Shown here: piece after piece, positions 1-8,819 of the stretch
Numbering within the stretch: the first letter of the stretch is position 1
Layout of the letters: each line of letters starts with the position of its first letter
Assembly: GCF_036263595.1 (NCBI RefSeq)
Contig: NZ_DATAGQ010000200.1
Location: forward strand, 19,788-83,787
Reading direction: 5' to 3'
Length of the DNA stretch: 64,000 nucleotides
From: Geminicoccus sp036263595
GTDB lineage: Bacteria; Pseudomonadota; Alphaproteobacteria; Geminicoccales; Geminicoccaceae
The notes under the pieces: model-generated
Told to the model about the DNA's origin: nothing
Seen by the model: the letters and a program-made list of their open reading frames with translations, nothing else
Databases searched by the model: none
Translations under genes and position numbers: made by a program

Positions 1-1
1 G

Positions 2-853
2 TGGTACCCCATGGGCGGGACCCGTGCGGTGGCCGAGGCGCTGCATGACCTGGCCGCTGACCTGGGCTGCCAGTTTCGCCTGGGCGAGGACGTCACCGGG
101 CTGCGGATCGAGCAGGGGCAGGTCAAGGGTGTCGGCACCGCCAGCGGAGAGATGCCCGTGGATGCGGTCGTGTCCAACATGGACGCGATCCGTACCTATC
201 GCGAGCTGGTCGGCGGCGATGTCGCCCGGCACTACGACCGCAAGGGCTTCCAGCCGGCCTGCTCGGGCGTCGTCCTCTATCTCGGCCTGAACAAGCGCTA
301 CGAGCACCTGGCCCATCATGACTTCGTCTTCTCGCGCGATCCGCACGAGGAGTTCGAGTACATCTACGGCCACGGCCTGCCCGCCCCCGATCCCACCTGC
401 TACATCGCTGCCCCCGCGATCACCGACCCGGCCGTGGCTCCTCCTGGCGGCGAGGCGCTCTACGTGCTCGTGCACACGCCCTATCTGCGGCCTGGGCAGG
501 ACTGGCAGCAGATGTTTCCGGCCTATCGGAAGGTCATCCTGGACAAGCTGGAGCGCACCGCCGGCATGACCGGCCTTGCCGACCGGATCGTCGTCGAGCG
601 GCACCTGACGCCCCAGGACATCCACGACCGCTACAAGGTCCTGAACGGCGCCATCTACGGCCTTGCCAGCCACGGCAAGTTCACCGGCGCCTTCAAGCCC
701 GGCAACCGCAGCCGCCAGGTCCGCGGCCTTTATCTCGCCGGCGGCTCGGCCCATCCCGGGCCCGGCATGCCGATGGTGATGATGTCCGGCTGGATCGCGG
801 CCGACGCGCTGGACGCCGATGCCCGCCGCAACTCCCTGGACCGCGCTTCATGA
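2..853 (+). CDS. CrtI/CrtN/CrtP-type carotenoid desaturase or oxidase, C-terminal part
   Basis: FAD-dependent amine-oxidase-fold enzyme of the phytoene desaturase family; 283 residues are visible and the N-terminal FAD-binding half lies left of the window. The visible part opens with WYPMGGTRAV, the family's FYPxGG segment, and ends with the C-terminal flavin motif LAGGSAHPGPGMPMVM. A CrtN-type desaturase would turn squalene into diapolyenes and a CrtP-type oxidase would oxidise the terminal methyl; the visible part does not separate them. It overlaps the next gene by 4 bases (ATGA), the first of a string of coupled genes matching the staphyloxanthin set (acyltransferase, glycosyltransferase, aldehyde dehydrogenase). 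Family call is firm; the C30 substrate is inferred from the neighbours. Confidence 0.85.
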   Translation, partial: WYPMGGTRAVAEALHDLAADLGCQFRLGEDVTGLRIEQGQVKGVGTASGEMPVDAVVSNMDAIRTYRELVGGDVARHYDRKGFQPACSGVVLYLGLNKRYEHLAHHDFVFSRDPHEEFEYIYGHGLPAPDPTCYIAAPAITDPAVAPPGGEALYVLVHTPYLRPGQDWQQMFPAYRKVILDKLERTAGMTGLADRIVVERHLTPQDIHDRYKVLNGAIYGLASHGKFTGAFKPGNRSRQVRGLYLAGGSAHPGPGMPMVMMSGWIAADALDADARRNSLDRAS

Positions 854-1650
854 GCGAATCCGCCAGCGCGCCACCCGGACTGCCGCCGCGCTCGCCGATG
901 CTCTGGGCATTCATGGCGCGCCAGTTCACGAGCTACCTGCGGCGGAACATGAACGCGTTGCGCGTGGCGCGCTGGGGCGAGCTCGATGCGCCCGACGCTC
1001 CGCTGGTGGTCTACAGCAACCATCCCTCATGGTGGGATGCCGCCCTGTTCATCGTGCTGGGCAAGGAGCTTCTGCCGTCGCGCGCCTCCTACGCGCCCAT
1101 CGATGCGAAGATGCTGGAGAAGTACAAGTTCTTCGGCCGGATCGGCGCGTTCGGGCTGGACCTGGAGAGCCGTCGGGGTGCCGTGAACTTTCTCCATCAG
1201 GCAAGCGCCATCCTGGCCAGCCCGGAGCGAGCGCTCTGGATCACGGCACAGGGCACCTTCAAGGACGTCCGCGAGCGCCCGATCGAGCTTAGGCCGGGCG
1301 TGGCCCACCTGGCCGAGCGCGTGCCGGACGCGAGCTTCGTTCCCCTCGCCATCGACTACTGCTTTTGGAGCGAGCGCGGTGCGGAAGCCTTGGTCGCATT
1401 CGGACGCCCGATCCCCGGTCGTGAGCTCACGGCCTTGCCGCGGAACGGACGGCTCGCCGTCCTGGAGCAGGCACTGACCGACACGATGAACCGCCTGGCC
1501 GGCGATGCCATCAGCCGTGATCCCGCCCGCTTCAGGCCGATCGTGGAGGGTCGCCAGGGCATTGGCGGCATCTACGACCTTTGGCGCGGCGCCAGGGCTC
1601 GCCTGCGCGGCGAGCGCTTCCAGCCCGGTCACCTGGAGCAGCGGCCATGA
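850..1650 (+). CDS. PlsC-type acyltransferase, CrtO-like role in carotenoid esterification
   Basis: 266-residue lysophospholipid-acyltransferase-fold protein. The catalytic H-x4-D box is NHPSWWD (His58, Asp63) and the second block reads TAQGTFKDVRERP, in the place of the usual FPEGTRS element. The start ATG overlaps the stop of the preceding desaturase, and its own stop overlaps the glycosyltransferase start. In the staphyloxanthin pathway an acyltransferase (CrtO) esterifies the sugar of glycosyl-diaponeurosporenoate; CrtO itself belongs to another sequence type, so that role rests on position between a carotenoid oxidase and a glycosyltransferase. A general phospholipid acyltransferase role cannot be excluded but is less likely inside this operon. 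Confidence 0.82.
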   Translation: MSESASAPPGLPPRSPMLWAFMARQFTSYLRRNMNALRVARWGELDAPDAPLVVYSNHPSWWDAALFIVLGKELLPSRASYAPIDAKMLEKYKFFGRIGAFGLDLESRRGAVNFLHQASAILASPERALWITAQGTFKDVRERPIELRPGVAHLAERVPDASFVPLAIDYCFWSERGAEALVAFGRPIPGRELTALPRNGRLAVLEQALTDTMNRLAGDAISRDPARFRPIVEGRQGIGGIYDLWRGARARLRGERFQPGHLEQRP

Positions 1651-2774
1651 CCGTGCTCGGCTGGATCGCGCTGCTCCTCGCCTTACTTCCGGCCGTGCTC
1701 TGCCTGGTCAACCGACGGGCGCTGACCCAAAGGGCCGCGACACGCGACACTTCGGCCGTGCATGTTTCGATCCTGATCCCGGCACGCGACGAGGCGGCCA
1801 ACATTGGCGGAGCGCTCGATGCCGCCAGGCTGAGCCTCGGGGTCACGCCCGAGATCATCGTCATGGATGACGGCTCGACCGACGACACCGCCTCGATCGT
1901 CCGTGCCCATGCCGACCTGGATCCCCGTGTCCGCCTGGAAAGCGCGCCCCCCCTGCCACCCGGCTGGGGCGGCAAGGCCCATGTCTGCCAGCGCCTCTCC
2001 GAACGGGCGTCCGGCGAGTACCTCCTGTTCGTCGATGCCGACGTTCGCCTGGCGCCAGAGGCTGCCGCGACCATGGTGGCCCATGCCCAGGATCGCCGGC
2101 TCGACCTGGTGAGTGCTGTGCCGATGCAGATCATGGGCACGCTCGGCGAGCTTCTCACCGTACCGATGATCAACTTCCTGATCTATGGCTACCTGCCCAT
2201 TCCCCTGATGCGCGCGCGGCCGGACCCGTCGCTTGCCGCCGCCTGCGGCCAGCTTCTCCTGTTCCGGCGCGAAGCCTATCGGCGCGTGGGCGGGCACGAA
2301 GCCATTCGATGGAGCCGTCACGACGGGCTGCAACTGGCTCGCCGCCTGCGCACCGAAGGCTTTCGCACCGACCTGATCGACGGCGCCCAGCTTGCGACCT
2401 GCCGGATGTACGAGGGCATGCGCGCGTCCTGGGAAGGCTTCGTCAAGAATGCGCGGGAGGGCATGGCGACGCCGGTCGGCCTGCCGGTCTGGACCCTGCT
2501 CCTCCTGGGTGCACACGTCTTGCCGTGGATCCTGCTGGTGGCCGCCCTGTTCGGCGCCGGGCCGCTCTGGCTGCCGCTGGTGGCCATCCTCGTCTCGCTC
2601 GGCACCCGCCTCGCCATCACGCTCTGGTCCCGCGAGCCCTTGTCCTGCGTGCCCCTCCATCCGCTGACGATGATCGTGGGTCTGGCCATCCAGTGGGATG
2701 CGCTGATCCGCGGCGGCACTGGCCGCCAGGTCGGCTGGAAAGGACGCAGCTACCAGAGCGGTGCCACGCCTTGA
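1647..2774 (+). CDS. GT2 membrane glycosyltransferase, CrtQ-like
   Basis: 375 residues. An N-terminal membrane segment (about 4-22) is followed by a GT-A domain with VSILIPARDEA (40-50), DDGSTDD (74-80) and the metal-binding DAD (130-132), and then three to four C-terminal membrane segments (about 285-365). The layout matches CrtQ, the 4,4'-diaponeurosporenoate glycosyltransferase. The start was placed at the ATG overlapping the acyltransferase stop; reading further upstream only enters out-of-frame acyltransferase sequence. It probably transfers a sugar from a nucleotide donor to a carotenoid acid at the cytoplasmic membrane. Family certain; acceptor inferred from neighbours. Confidence 0.85.
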   Translation: MTVLGWIALLLALLPAVLCLVNRRALTQRAATRDTSAVHVSILIPARDEAANIGGALDAARLSLGVTPEIIVMDDGSTDDTASIVRAHADLDPRVRLESAPPLPPGWGGKAHVCQRLSERASGEYLLFVDADVRLAPEAAATMVAHAQDRRLDLVSAVPMQIMGTLGELLTVPMINFLIYGYLPIPLMRARPDPSLAAACGQLLLFRREAYRRVGGHEAIRWSRHDGLQLARRLRTEGFRTDLIDGAQLATCRMYEGMRASWEGFVKNAREGMATPVGLPVWTLLLLGAHVLPWILLVAALFGAGPLWLPLVAILVSLGTRLAITLWSREPLSCVPLHPLTMIVGLAIQWDALIRGGTGRQVGWKGRSYQSGATP

Positions 2775-4408
2775 TGGCGGCGGCCGATCCGGCCAAGACG
2801 GCCACAACGGAGGCCTTCCCGGTCGCCTCGCTGGTGCTGGCTGCGCCGATTCGTGCCGCCGTCATGGCCTTCTACCGCTTCGTGCGCCGCGCCGACGACA
2901 TCGCCGACGACCCCGGCCTGCCGGCAGACGTCAAACTGGAGCGGCTGGCGGCCATGGAAGCGAGCCTGGCCGGCCATGACTCTGGCGACCCGCTCGCTGC
3001 CGCCCTGATCGATGTCGACCGCCGCTTCGGGGCCGGCATCACCCAAGCCCGCCTGCTTCTCCAGGCCTTCCGCCAGGACGCGGTCCAATCCCGCTATCAT
3101 GGCTGGGACGAGCTCCTGGCCTATTGCCGCCTGTCGGCCGATCCGGTCGGCCGCTTCCTGCTCCGCCTGCATGGGGAGAACGAAGCCGCCGACGCCCCGG
3201 CCGATGCGCTTTGCACCGCGCTCCAGATCCTGAACCACCTGCAGGACCTGAAGCAGGACCATGATCGCCTGGGCCGGGTCTATCTGCCGATCGCCTGGTT
3301 CGAGCCGATCGGAGAGCGCCGCTTCTTCGGTGGCGTCGACGAACCTGCCAGGCGCCCGGTCCTCGACGCGGCCCTGGACCAGTGCGACGCGCTGCTGGAC
3401 CGAGCAGCCTGCCTTCCCCTCCACATCCGGGACGGGCGCCTGCGGCTGCAAGCCGTCGCAACCATCGCTTCTGGCCGCTCGCTGGCCCGGCGCCTGCGCC
3501 GGCAGGACCCCATCACCACCCGTGTCGGCCTGGGTGCGCTCGACAAGCTGAGCTGCCTGATGGGCTTGGCGCTCCAGCCCGCACCCAGTGACGCCGCGAT
3601 CACGCAGGACATCGTCCAACGCTCCCGGACCTCGTTCCGCTTCGGCATCCGCAATCTGTCCGGCGATCGCCGCCGGGCACTGCATGCCGTCTACGCCTTC
3701 TGCCGGCGGGTCGACGACATCGCCGATGGCGCTGCACCGCCTGCCGAGCGGCTGCGCTTCATCGACGACTGGCGGCGGGAGATCGACCGGCTGGGCGGTG
3801 GTGCCCCCTGCACCCCGATCGGACGCGAGCTGGACCTGGCCGTGGACCGGTTCGCCCTGCCGGTGCCGGAGCTTCACCTGCTGCTGGACGGGTTGGCCCT
3901 GGACGCCGTGGAGCGCCTGCGCTTCGACCACGAGGACCAGCTGACCGGCTACTGGCGCGCCGTGGCAGGCTCGGTGGGCCTCCTCTCGGTGCGGATCTTC
4001 GGCACGGACCAGGCCGATTCGTTCGCGCTGGCCCTGGCCCGGGCGCTGCAGCTGGTGAACATCCTCCGCGACGTCGTCGAGGATGCCCGACGTGACAGGG
4101 TCTACATTCCCTTGTACCGCCTGGGTGGCCAGGACGGCGATGCCGCCCTCCTGATCGGGTCCGCCTCCTTCGCGCGTGCATGGCATGACCTGGCCGAGGA
4201 GGCAGAGCAGGCTTTTGCCGAGGCGGAACGGCTCCTGGAAGGCCAGTGCCGGCGGACGCTCAAGCCGGCCCTGCTCATGCTCTGGAGCTACCGCCCGCTG
4301 CTGGCCCGGATGCGCCAGCGCGGCTGGAACCTGCAGGCGCCGCGACCGACCCTCCGGCCGGCCGAGAAGGCATGGCTTGCCTGGCTGGCGCTTCGGGAAG
4401 CCGCATGA
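2774..4408 (+). CDS. HpnC-HpnD fusion: hydroxysqualene synthase plus presqualene diphosphate synthase
   Basis: 544 residues holding two complete squalene/phytoene-synthase domains in one frame. Domain 1 (about 1-270) is HpnC-like: first aspartate motif DDIAD at 41-45, and LNHLQDLKQD ending at residue 162. Domain 2 (about 275-544) is HpnD-like: DDIAD at 314-318 and LRDVVED at 431-437, followed by RDRVYIP. HpnD condenses two farnesyl diphosphates to presqualene diphosphate and HpnC hydrolyses that to hydroxysqualene, so the fusion would carry out both steps and pass the product to HpnE next door. These are normally separate, adjacent genes of about 280 residues each. The ATG overlaps the upstream stop (TGATG). 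No frameshift is needed, and both active sites look intact. Confidence 0.92.
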   Translation: MAAADPAKTATTEAFPVASLVLAAPIRAAVMAFYRFVRRADDIADDPGLPADVKLERLAAMEASLAGHDSGDPLAAALIDVDRRFGAGITQARLLLQAFRQDAVQSRYHGWDELLAYCRLSADPVGRFLLRLHGENEAADAPADALCTALQILNHLQDLKQDHDRLGRVYLPIAWFEPIGERRFFGGVDEPARRPVLDAALDQCDALLDRAACLPLHIRDGRLRLQAVATIASGRSLARRLRRQDPITTRVGLGALDKLSCLMGLALQPAPSDAAITQDIVQRSRTSFRFGIRNLSGDRRRALHAVYAFCRRVDDIADGAAPPAERLRFIDDWRREIDRLGGGAPCTPIGRELDLAVDRFALPVPELHLLLDGLALDAVERLRFDHEDQLTGYWRAVAGSVGLLSVRIFGTDQADSFALALARALQLVNILRDVVEDARRDRVYIPLYRLGGQDGDAALLIGSASFARAWHDLAEEAEQAFAEAERLLEGQCRRTLKPALLMLWSYRPLLARMRQRGWNLQAPRPTLRPAEKAWLAWLALREAA

Positions 4409-5679
4409 CGCGCATCCGTCACGTGATCGGCGCCGGCGTGAGCGGCCTGGCCGCCGCGCATCTGGCCGGCCAGGCGGGGATCCGCACGATCGTCCATGAG
4501 GCTTCGCCCCATCCAGGCGGCCGCTGCCGTACGCTTGCCCGCCATGGCCTCAGCTATGACAACGGCACCCATGTGCTGCTCACTGCCAACCGGCGTGCAT
4601 TGGCCCTTTTGCGTGCGATCGGCGCCGAACGGCGTTGGGTCGAGCCTGAGCCTGATGGCCTACCGGTCGTGGGCCTTCCCAAAGCGTCCCTGGCCACGGT
4701 CGGTCTCTCGCCATGGAGCTGGGCGCTGGCCAGCCGCCGCCCGCCGGGCGTGGGTCTGGCCGACCTCGCGCGCCTGCTGCCGATGCTGGCAACGCCTGGG
4801 GCGCGCAGCGTCGCCTCCTATGCCGGATCGTCGCCGGGCCTGCTCCAGTTCCTGGACATGACCAGTGCTGCCGTCCTGAACACGTCGCCCAACAAGGCGT
4901 CGGCACGGCTGCTCGCCATCGTGTTCCGCCGCCTGCTCCTGCCCGGCGCTTCGCGGCTGCTCGTGGCCCGCGAGGGCCTGGGCCCCGACCTGATCCAACC
5001 GTTGGCAGCCTCCGTACAGTCACATGGCGGGAGCATCCGGCTCGGCCGCCGCCTGATGTCGATCCGGTGCCAGGCGGGCCGGGCGGTCGCCCTCGTCTTC
5101 GGCGACGGCGTGGTGGCTCTCGGCCCGGAGGACGAGGTGGTGCTGGCCCTGCCGCCTGCCGCGCTGCGCACTCTTCTGCCGGAGGTACCGGTGCCGACCG
5201 CGTTCGAGCCGATCGTCAACCTGCACTGGGCTCACCGCGGGCGCGGCCCGATCCGCTTCATCGGCGTCACCGGCGGGGTAGCCCAGTGGATCCTGGTCCG
5301 CCCGGGCATGCTGAGCGTCACGGTCTCCGCCGCCGCCGGGCTGCAGGACCTCCCGGGAAGCGAGCTGGCGGCCCGGGTCTGGCCGGAGGTCGCGGCCGCC
5401 TGCGGCCGCCTGGGCGTCGACATCGACGGCGCATCGCCTGCCGACGTCCTGGTCGTGAAAGAGCGTGCCGCCACGCCCCGCCAGGACAGTGCCTATGCCC
5501 AGCTCGGATCGGTCGAGCGCCGCCCGCTCGCCAACCTGGCCCTTGCCGGCGACTGGACCAGCGGGCTGCCCGCGACGATCGAGGGCGCCGTGGTCTCCGC
5601 ACATGCCGCCAGCCGCGCCTTGTCCACGCCATCGTCCCGCCACGCCCTGCGCCGGGCCGGCCGAGAAGCTTTGGCATGA
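4405..5679 (+). CDS. hpnE: HpnE, hydroxysqualene dehydroxylase
   Basis: 424-residue FAD-dependent amine-oxidase-fold protein. The N-terminal dinucleotide motif is GAGVSGLAAAHLA (about 9-21), followed by the FAD ribose acidic residue and GGRCRTL. The C-terminal signature ALAGDWTSGLPATIEGAV is typical of HpnE. It reduces hydroxysqualene to squalene, completing the FPP to squalene route begun by the upstream fusion. The start was chosen at the ATG overlapping the fusion's stop (ATGA). Squalene could feed hopanoids or C30 carotenoids; the surrounding desaturase, glycosyltransferase and aldehyde dehydrogenase favour carotenoids here, and no squalene-hopene cyclase is visible in the window. Confidence 0.9.
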   Translation: MTRIRHVIGAGVSGLAAAHLAGQAGIRTIVHEASPHPGGRCRTLARHGLSYDNGTHVLLTANRRALALLRAIGAERRWVEPEPDGLPVVGLPKASLATVGLSPWSWALASRRPPGVGLADLARLLPMLATPGARSVASYAGSSPGLLQFLDMTSAAVLNTSPNKASARLLAIVFRRLLLPGASRLLVAREGLGPDLIQPLAASVQSHGGSIRLGRRLMSIRCQAGRAVALVFGDGVVALGPEDEVVLALPPAALRTLLPEVPVPTAFEPIVNLHWAHRGRGPIRFIGVTGGVAQWILVRPGMLSVTVSAAAGLQDLPGSELAARVWPEVAAACGRLGVDIDGASPADVLVVKERAATPRQDSAYAQLGSVERRPLANLALAGDWTSGLPATIEGAVVSAHAASRALSTPSSRHALRRAGREALA

Positions 5680-6635
5680 GCAAGCCCGCCCTGGACGTCC
5701 TGCTCGCACGCACCCGAGGCTTCTGCGCCGGCGTGGAGCGTGCGATCGACGCGGTCGGGCATACGCTGGACCGCTCCGGCGGCAGCCCGGTCTATGTCCG
5801 CCACGCCATCGTCCATAACCAGCGCGTGGTCGACGGCTTGGCCGCGCGCGGAGCCCGCTTCGTCGAGGATCTCCGCGACGTGCCGAAAGGCGGCACCGTC
5901 GTGTTCAGCGCCCATGGCGTTCCCCGCCAGGTCGAGGAAGAGGCCCGGGCGCGGCGCCTGCGCGTCGTCGACGCCACCTGCCCGCTGGTCCGCCGCGTCC
6001 ACCACGAGGCGGCACGGCAGACCGCCCAGGGCCGCACGCTGATCGTGATCGGCCATCCCGAGCATGTGGAGGTGATGGGCATTGTCGGCCGTTGCGACGG
6101 GCCGGTCGTCGTGGTGGCCGACGCAGCGGAGGCGGAGCGGCTGGAGCCCGAACAGGCCAGCAACCTCGCCTATGTCGTGCAGACCACGCTGTCGGTCGAC
6201 GACGCCAGGCGCATCATCGACGTCCTGACCCGCCGCTTTCCGACCATCACCGGGCCCGACATCCGCACGATCTGCTACGCTACCCAGAACCGGCAGAACG
6301 CCGTCGCCCTGCTCAGCCGGCGTGTGCGGCGGGTCATCGTGTGCGGCGACAGGGCCAGCTCCAACAGCAACCGGCTGCGTGAGCTGGCACAGGCCGCCAA
6401 CTGCCAGGCCCTGCTCATCGGCGACGCCGCCGAACTGTCGCGCGGCTTCCTGGAGGGCGAGCAGGCGATCGGGCTCACGGCCGGGGCGTCCGTGCCGGAA
6501 TCGATCGTGCAGGAGACGATTGCCCGGATCGGGCTCTGGTATCATGTGACCCTGCGCGAGATCGGGGAGCAGGAGCGCTCCCCGCGCCTCCACCCGGTCG
6601 ACTTCGCTGGACTCGATGACCCCGCACCCGCCTGA
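5676..6635 (+). CDS. ispH: IspH, 4-hydroxy-3-methylbut-2-enyl diphosphate reductase
   Basis: 319 residues, normal family length. The three cysteines that bind the iron-sulfur cluster are in GFCAGV (Cys17), DATCPLV (Cys102) and ICYATQNRQ (Cys200); HNQ (47-49), SAHGVP and SSNSNRL are further family blocks. It catalyses the last MEP-pathway step, giving IPP and DMAPP for the FPP consumed by the neighbouring squalene-forming enzymes. The start ATG overlaps the hpnE stop, and the 3' end overlaps the aldehyde dehydrogenase by 20 bases, so it is translated as part of the carotenoid operon. Whether this is the only ispH in the genome or a dedicated copy cannot be told from the window. Confidence 0.95.
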   Translation: MSKPALDVLLARTRGFCAGVERAIDAVGHTLDRSGGSPVYVRHAIVHNQRVVDGLAARGARFVEDLRDVPKGGTVVFSAHGVPRQVEEEARARRLRVVDATCPLVRRVHHEAARQTAQGRTLIVIGHPEHVEVMGIVGRCDGPVVVVADAAEAERLEPEQASNLAYVVQTTLSVDDARRIIDVLTRRFPTITGPDIRTICYATQNRQNAVALLSRRVRRVIVCGDRASSNSNRLRELAQAANCQALLIGDAAELSRGFLEGEQAIGLTAGASVPESIVQETIARIGLWYHVTLREIGEQERSPRLHPVDFAGLDDPAPA

Positions 6636-7947
6636 TTCCCTGGCCAATGCCTTCCATGCCCTGCGCCTGACCGAGAGGACCGACGGTCCGGTCGAACTGG
6701 TGGCGAGGCTGGACCTGCTCAAGCGTCTGGAGGTGGCCGTCCTCGGGGCGAAGGAGCGGATCGTCCAGGCAGCCGCTGCCGATTTCGGCGCCCGCTCCCG
6801 CGAGGAGACCCTGTTCGGCGAAGTACTGGGCGTCGTGTCCGCGCTGCGCCATGCCCATCGCCATGTACGGCGCTGGAGCCGGCCGCGGCGCGTGCCGGTG
6901 GGTGCGCCGTTCTGGCCCGCCAAGGCCTGGCTGGTCCCCCAGCCGCTGGGCCTGGTTGGGATCATGTCGCCCTGGAACTACCCCTTCCTCCTGGCCCTCT
7001 CGCCGCTCGTGGGTGCTCTGGCCGCGGGCAACCGGGCGATGCTGAAGCCATCGGAGCATACGCCCAGGGTCGCCGCCGAGATCGCGCAGCTGCTCGACCG
7101 GTCGCTCGGGCAGACGATCGTACGCACGGTCGAGGGTGGCCCAACCATTGCCCGGGCCTTCGCGTCGCTGCGCTTCGACCACCTGATATTCACCGGCAGC
7201 ACCGCGCGTGGTCGCGAGGTCGCCATGGCCGCGGCCGCCAACCTCGTTCCCGTCACGCTCGAGCTTGGCGGCAAGTGTCCGGCCATCGTCCTGCCCGACG
7301 CCGACCTCGACGCTGCCGCGTCGGCCATCGTGACCGGCAAGGGGCTGAATGCCGGCCAGACCTGCATCGCACCGGACCATGTGCTGCTGGCAGGCGTTCC
7401 TGGCGATCGCTTTCGGGCCGCGCTGGAAGCAGCGGTCCAGCGGCACTTCCCGGATGGCCTGACCACCCGGATCATTCCCCACCGCGCCGGCCAGTTCGGC
7501 GGACCCGAGGGTATGCTGCAGATCGTGGTCGACCCGCCGCCATCCTCGCCGCTGGTCACCGAGGAGGTCTTCGGGCCCGTTCTGCCCATCCACGCCCTGC
7601 CTGACCTGGACGCAGCCCTGGACCGGCTCCGGGACCAGGACTCGCCCCTGGCCGTCTATCTGTTCAGCCGCGACCCGCAGGCCGAGCGGCGCGTGCTGCA
7701 AGGCACGCGAGCCGGTGCCCTGGTGGTGGGCGGCACGATCGTCCAGGCGGCCATCGACGAACTCCCCTTCGGCGGCCTCGGTGCTTCGGGGATGGGCCGC
7801 TATCACGGTCAGGCCGGCTTCGACGCCCTGTCCAACCTCAAGGCCCATGTGCGCACGCCCCGATTCAGCTTGGCGAGCCTAGGCCAGCCGCCCTATGGCA
7901 AGTTCACGGCAAAGCTGCTGGCGCACCTCCTGCCCGACCCGAAGTGA
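6616..7947 (+). CDS. Aldehyde dehydrogenase, carotenoid-aldehyde (AldH/CrtNc-like)
   Basis: 443 residues, of the coniferyl-aldehyde-dehydrogenase branch of the ALDH superfamily. Visible motifs are the cofactor segment PWNYPF (119-124), FTGSTARGR (192-200), the general-base glutamate in TLELGGK (Glu216) and the catalytic cysteine in GQTCIAP (Cys250). Staphyloxanthin synthesis needs an aldehyde dehydrogenase to convert the terminal diapocarotenal to the acid before glycosylation, and this gene closes the operon in the right context. It starts 20 bases inside ispH. A general housekeeping aldehyde dehydrogenase is the alternative. It converges on the broken ProC-like gene downstream. Confidence 0.85.
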   Translation: MTPHPPDSLANAFHALRLTERTDGPVELVARLDLLKRLEVAVLGAKERIVQAAAADFGARSREETLFGEVLGVVSALRHAHRHVRRWSRPRRVPVGAPFWPAKAWLVPQPLGLVGIMSPWNYPFLLALSPLVGALAAGNRAMLKPSEHTPRVAAEIAQLLDRSLGQTIVRTVEGGPTIARAFASLRFDHLIFTGSTARGREVAMAAAANLVPVTLELGGKCPAIVLPDADLDAAASAIVTGKGLNAGQTCIAPDHVLLAGVPGDRFRAALEAAVQRHFPDGLTTRIIPHRAGQFGGPEGMLQIVVDPPPSSPLVTEEVFGPVLPIHALPDLDAALDRLRDQDSPLAVYLFSRDPQAERRVLQGTRAGALVVGGTIVQAAIDELPFGGLGASGMGRYHGQAGFDALSNLKAHVRTPRFSLASLGQPPYGKFTAKLLAHLLPDPK

Positions 7948-7954
7948 GCCCTGG

Positions 7955-8738
7955 TTAGCCGGACTTTTTCGACCTGCCGCGCGCCCGCGCGACCGCCAGC
8001 GCCTCGCTCCACGGCGTCAATGCATCGGCCGCCTCGATCATCGCGAAGCCTTGGGCCGTCATCGTGCCCGGCGTCCCGTTCACGTTGAGTGGCTGCCGCA
8101 TGGACTGCGTAGGATCGGCTGCCTTGGCAAACGCCCCGGCAGACTGGGTGAAGCCTGCCACCAGCCCCACCGCCGTGGCCCGCGGCAGCCCCGCCCGTTC
8201 CGCTGCCTGCGCCACCTGCTCCATCAGCGCGTACATCCAGAGATGATAGACGCTGGCCGCCGTCGCGACCTTGAACTGGTCCTCGTCGGCGCAAGGGAAC
8301 ACATCGCCCACCCGGGCCAGCAGCTCGCTTGCCCGGTCCTCGGCCGGGAAGACCGGCGTGGAGCCCAAGCCGATGGCCGATGCTGCCGTCGGCATCGCCC
8401 GCACCACCGTGGCCGCGCCTGCGGCCGTCTGCAGGGCCGCATGCTCCACGTCGATCGCGACGCAGACCAAGGAGCTGCCGTTCCTTCCACCTCAGCCCCT
8501 GAATCGTCGCCAGCGCATCGCTGGGCGGCGTCGCGACGATCACCTCGTCCGAACCGTCCACGACGGCCTGGTTGTCCACAGCGACGGTGCAGCCATGCTC
8601 CATGGCCAGCTTGCGTGCGGTCTCGGCATGGCGCGGCGAGAGCAGGATCCGCCTGGTGTCACCGGACCTGCGGATCCCCTCGATCATGAAGCTGGCCAGT
8701 CGGCCCACGCCGACGATGCCCAAGGTCCCGGATGCCAT
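7955..8738 (-). pseudogene. Pyrroline-5-carboxylate reductase-like gene, broken by a frameshift
   Basis: ProC-family NADP-dependent oxidoreductase in two frames. The N-terminal part (8738 down to about 8475) begins MASGTLGIVGVGRLAS, a Rossmann nucleotide-binding start, and runs to GLRWKERQLL. The rest continues one frame over from about 8470 as VCVAIDVEHAAL and includes ProC-like QSAGAFAKAADPTQS and NVNGTPGTMT. One extra base near 8470-8475 accounts for the break. The protein would otherwise be about 260 residues, close to family size. Reading past the shift in the first frame gives low-complexity sequence. It is either a true pseudogene or an assembly error. It is the last of three minus-strand genes after the HAD phosphatase and the zinc-ribbon protein. 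Confidence 0.8.
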
Positions 8739-8819
8739 GCTCGTTCCGCCCTGCCGCCCGACGACGGATCATCGCCGGGGGCGGGCAGGCCGCGCAATCC
8801 TCGTGCAGCGACAGGCCTG

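Noticed and set aside
8739..8819. Imperfect GC-rich inverted repeat between the zinc-ribbon and ProC-like genes as a terminator
   Set aside because: The stem needs a bulge, has no T-run, and such GC-rich pairing is expected by chance here.
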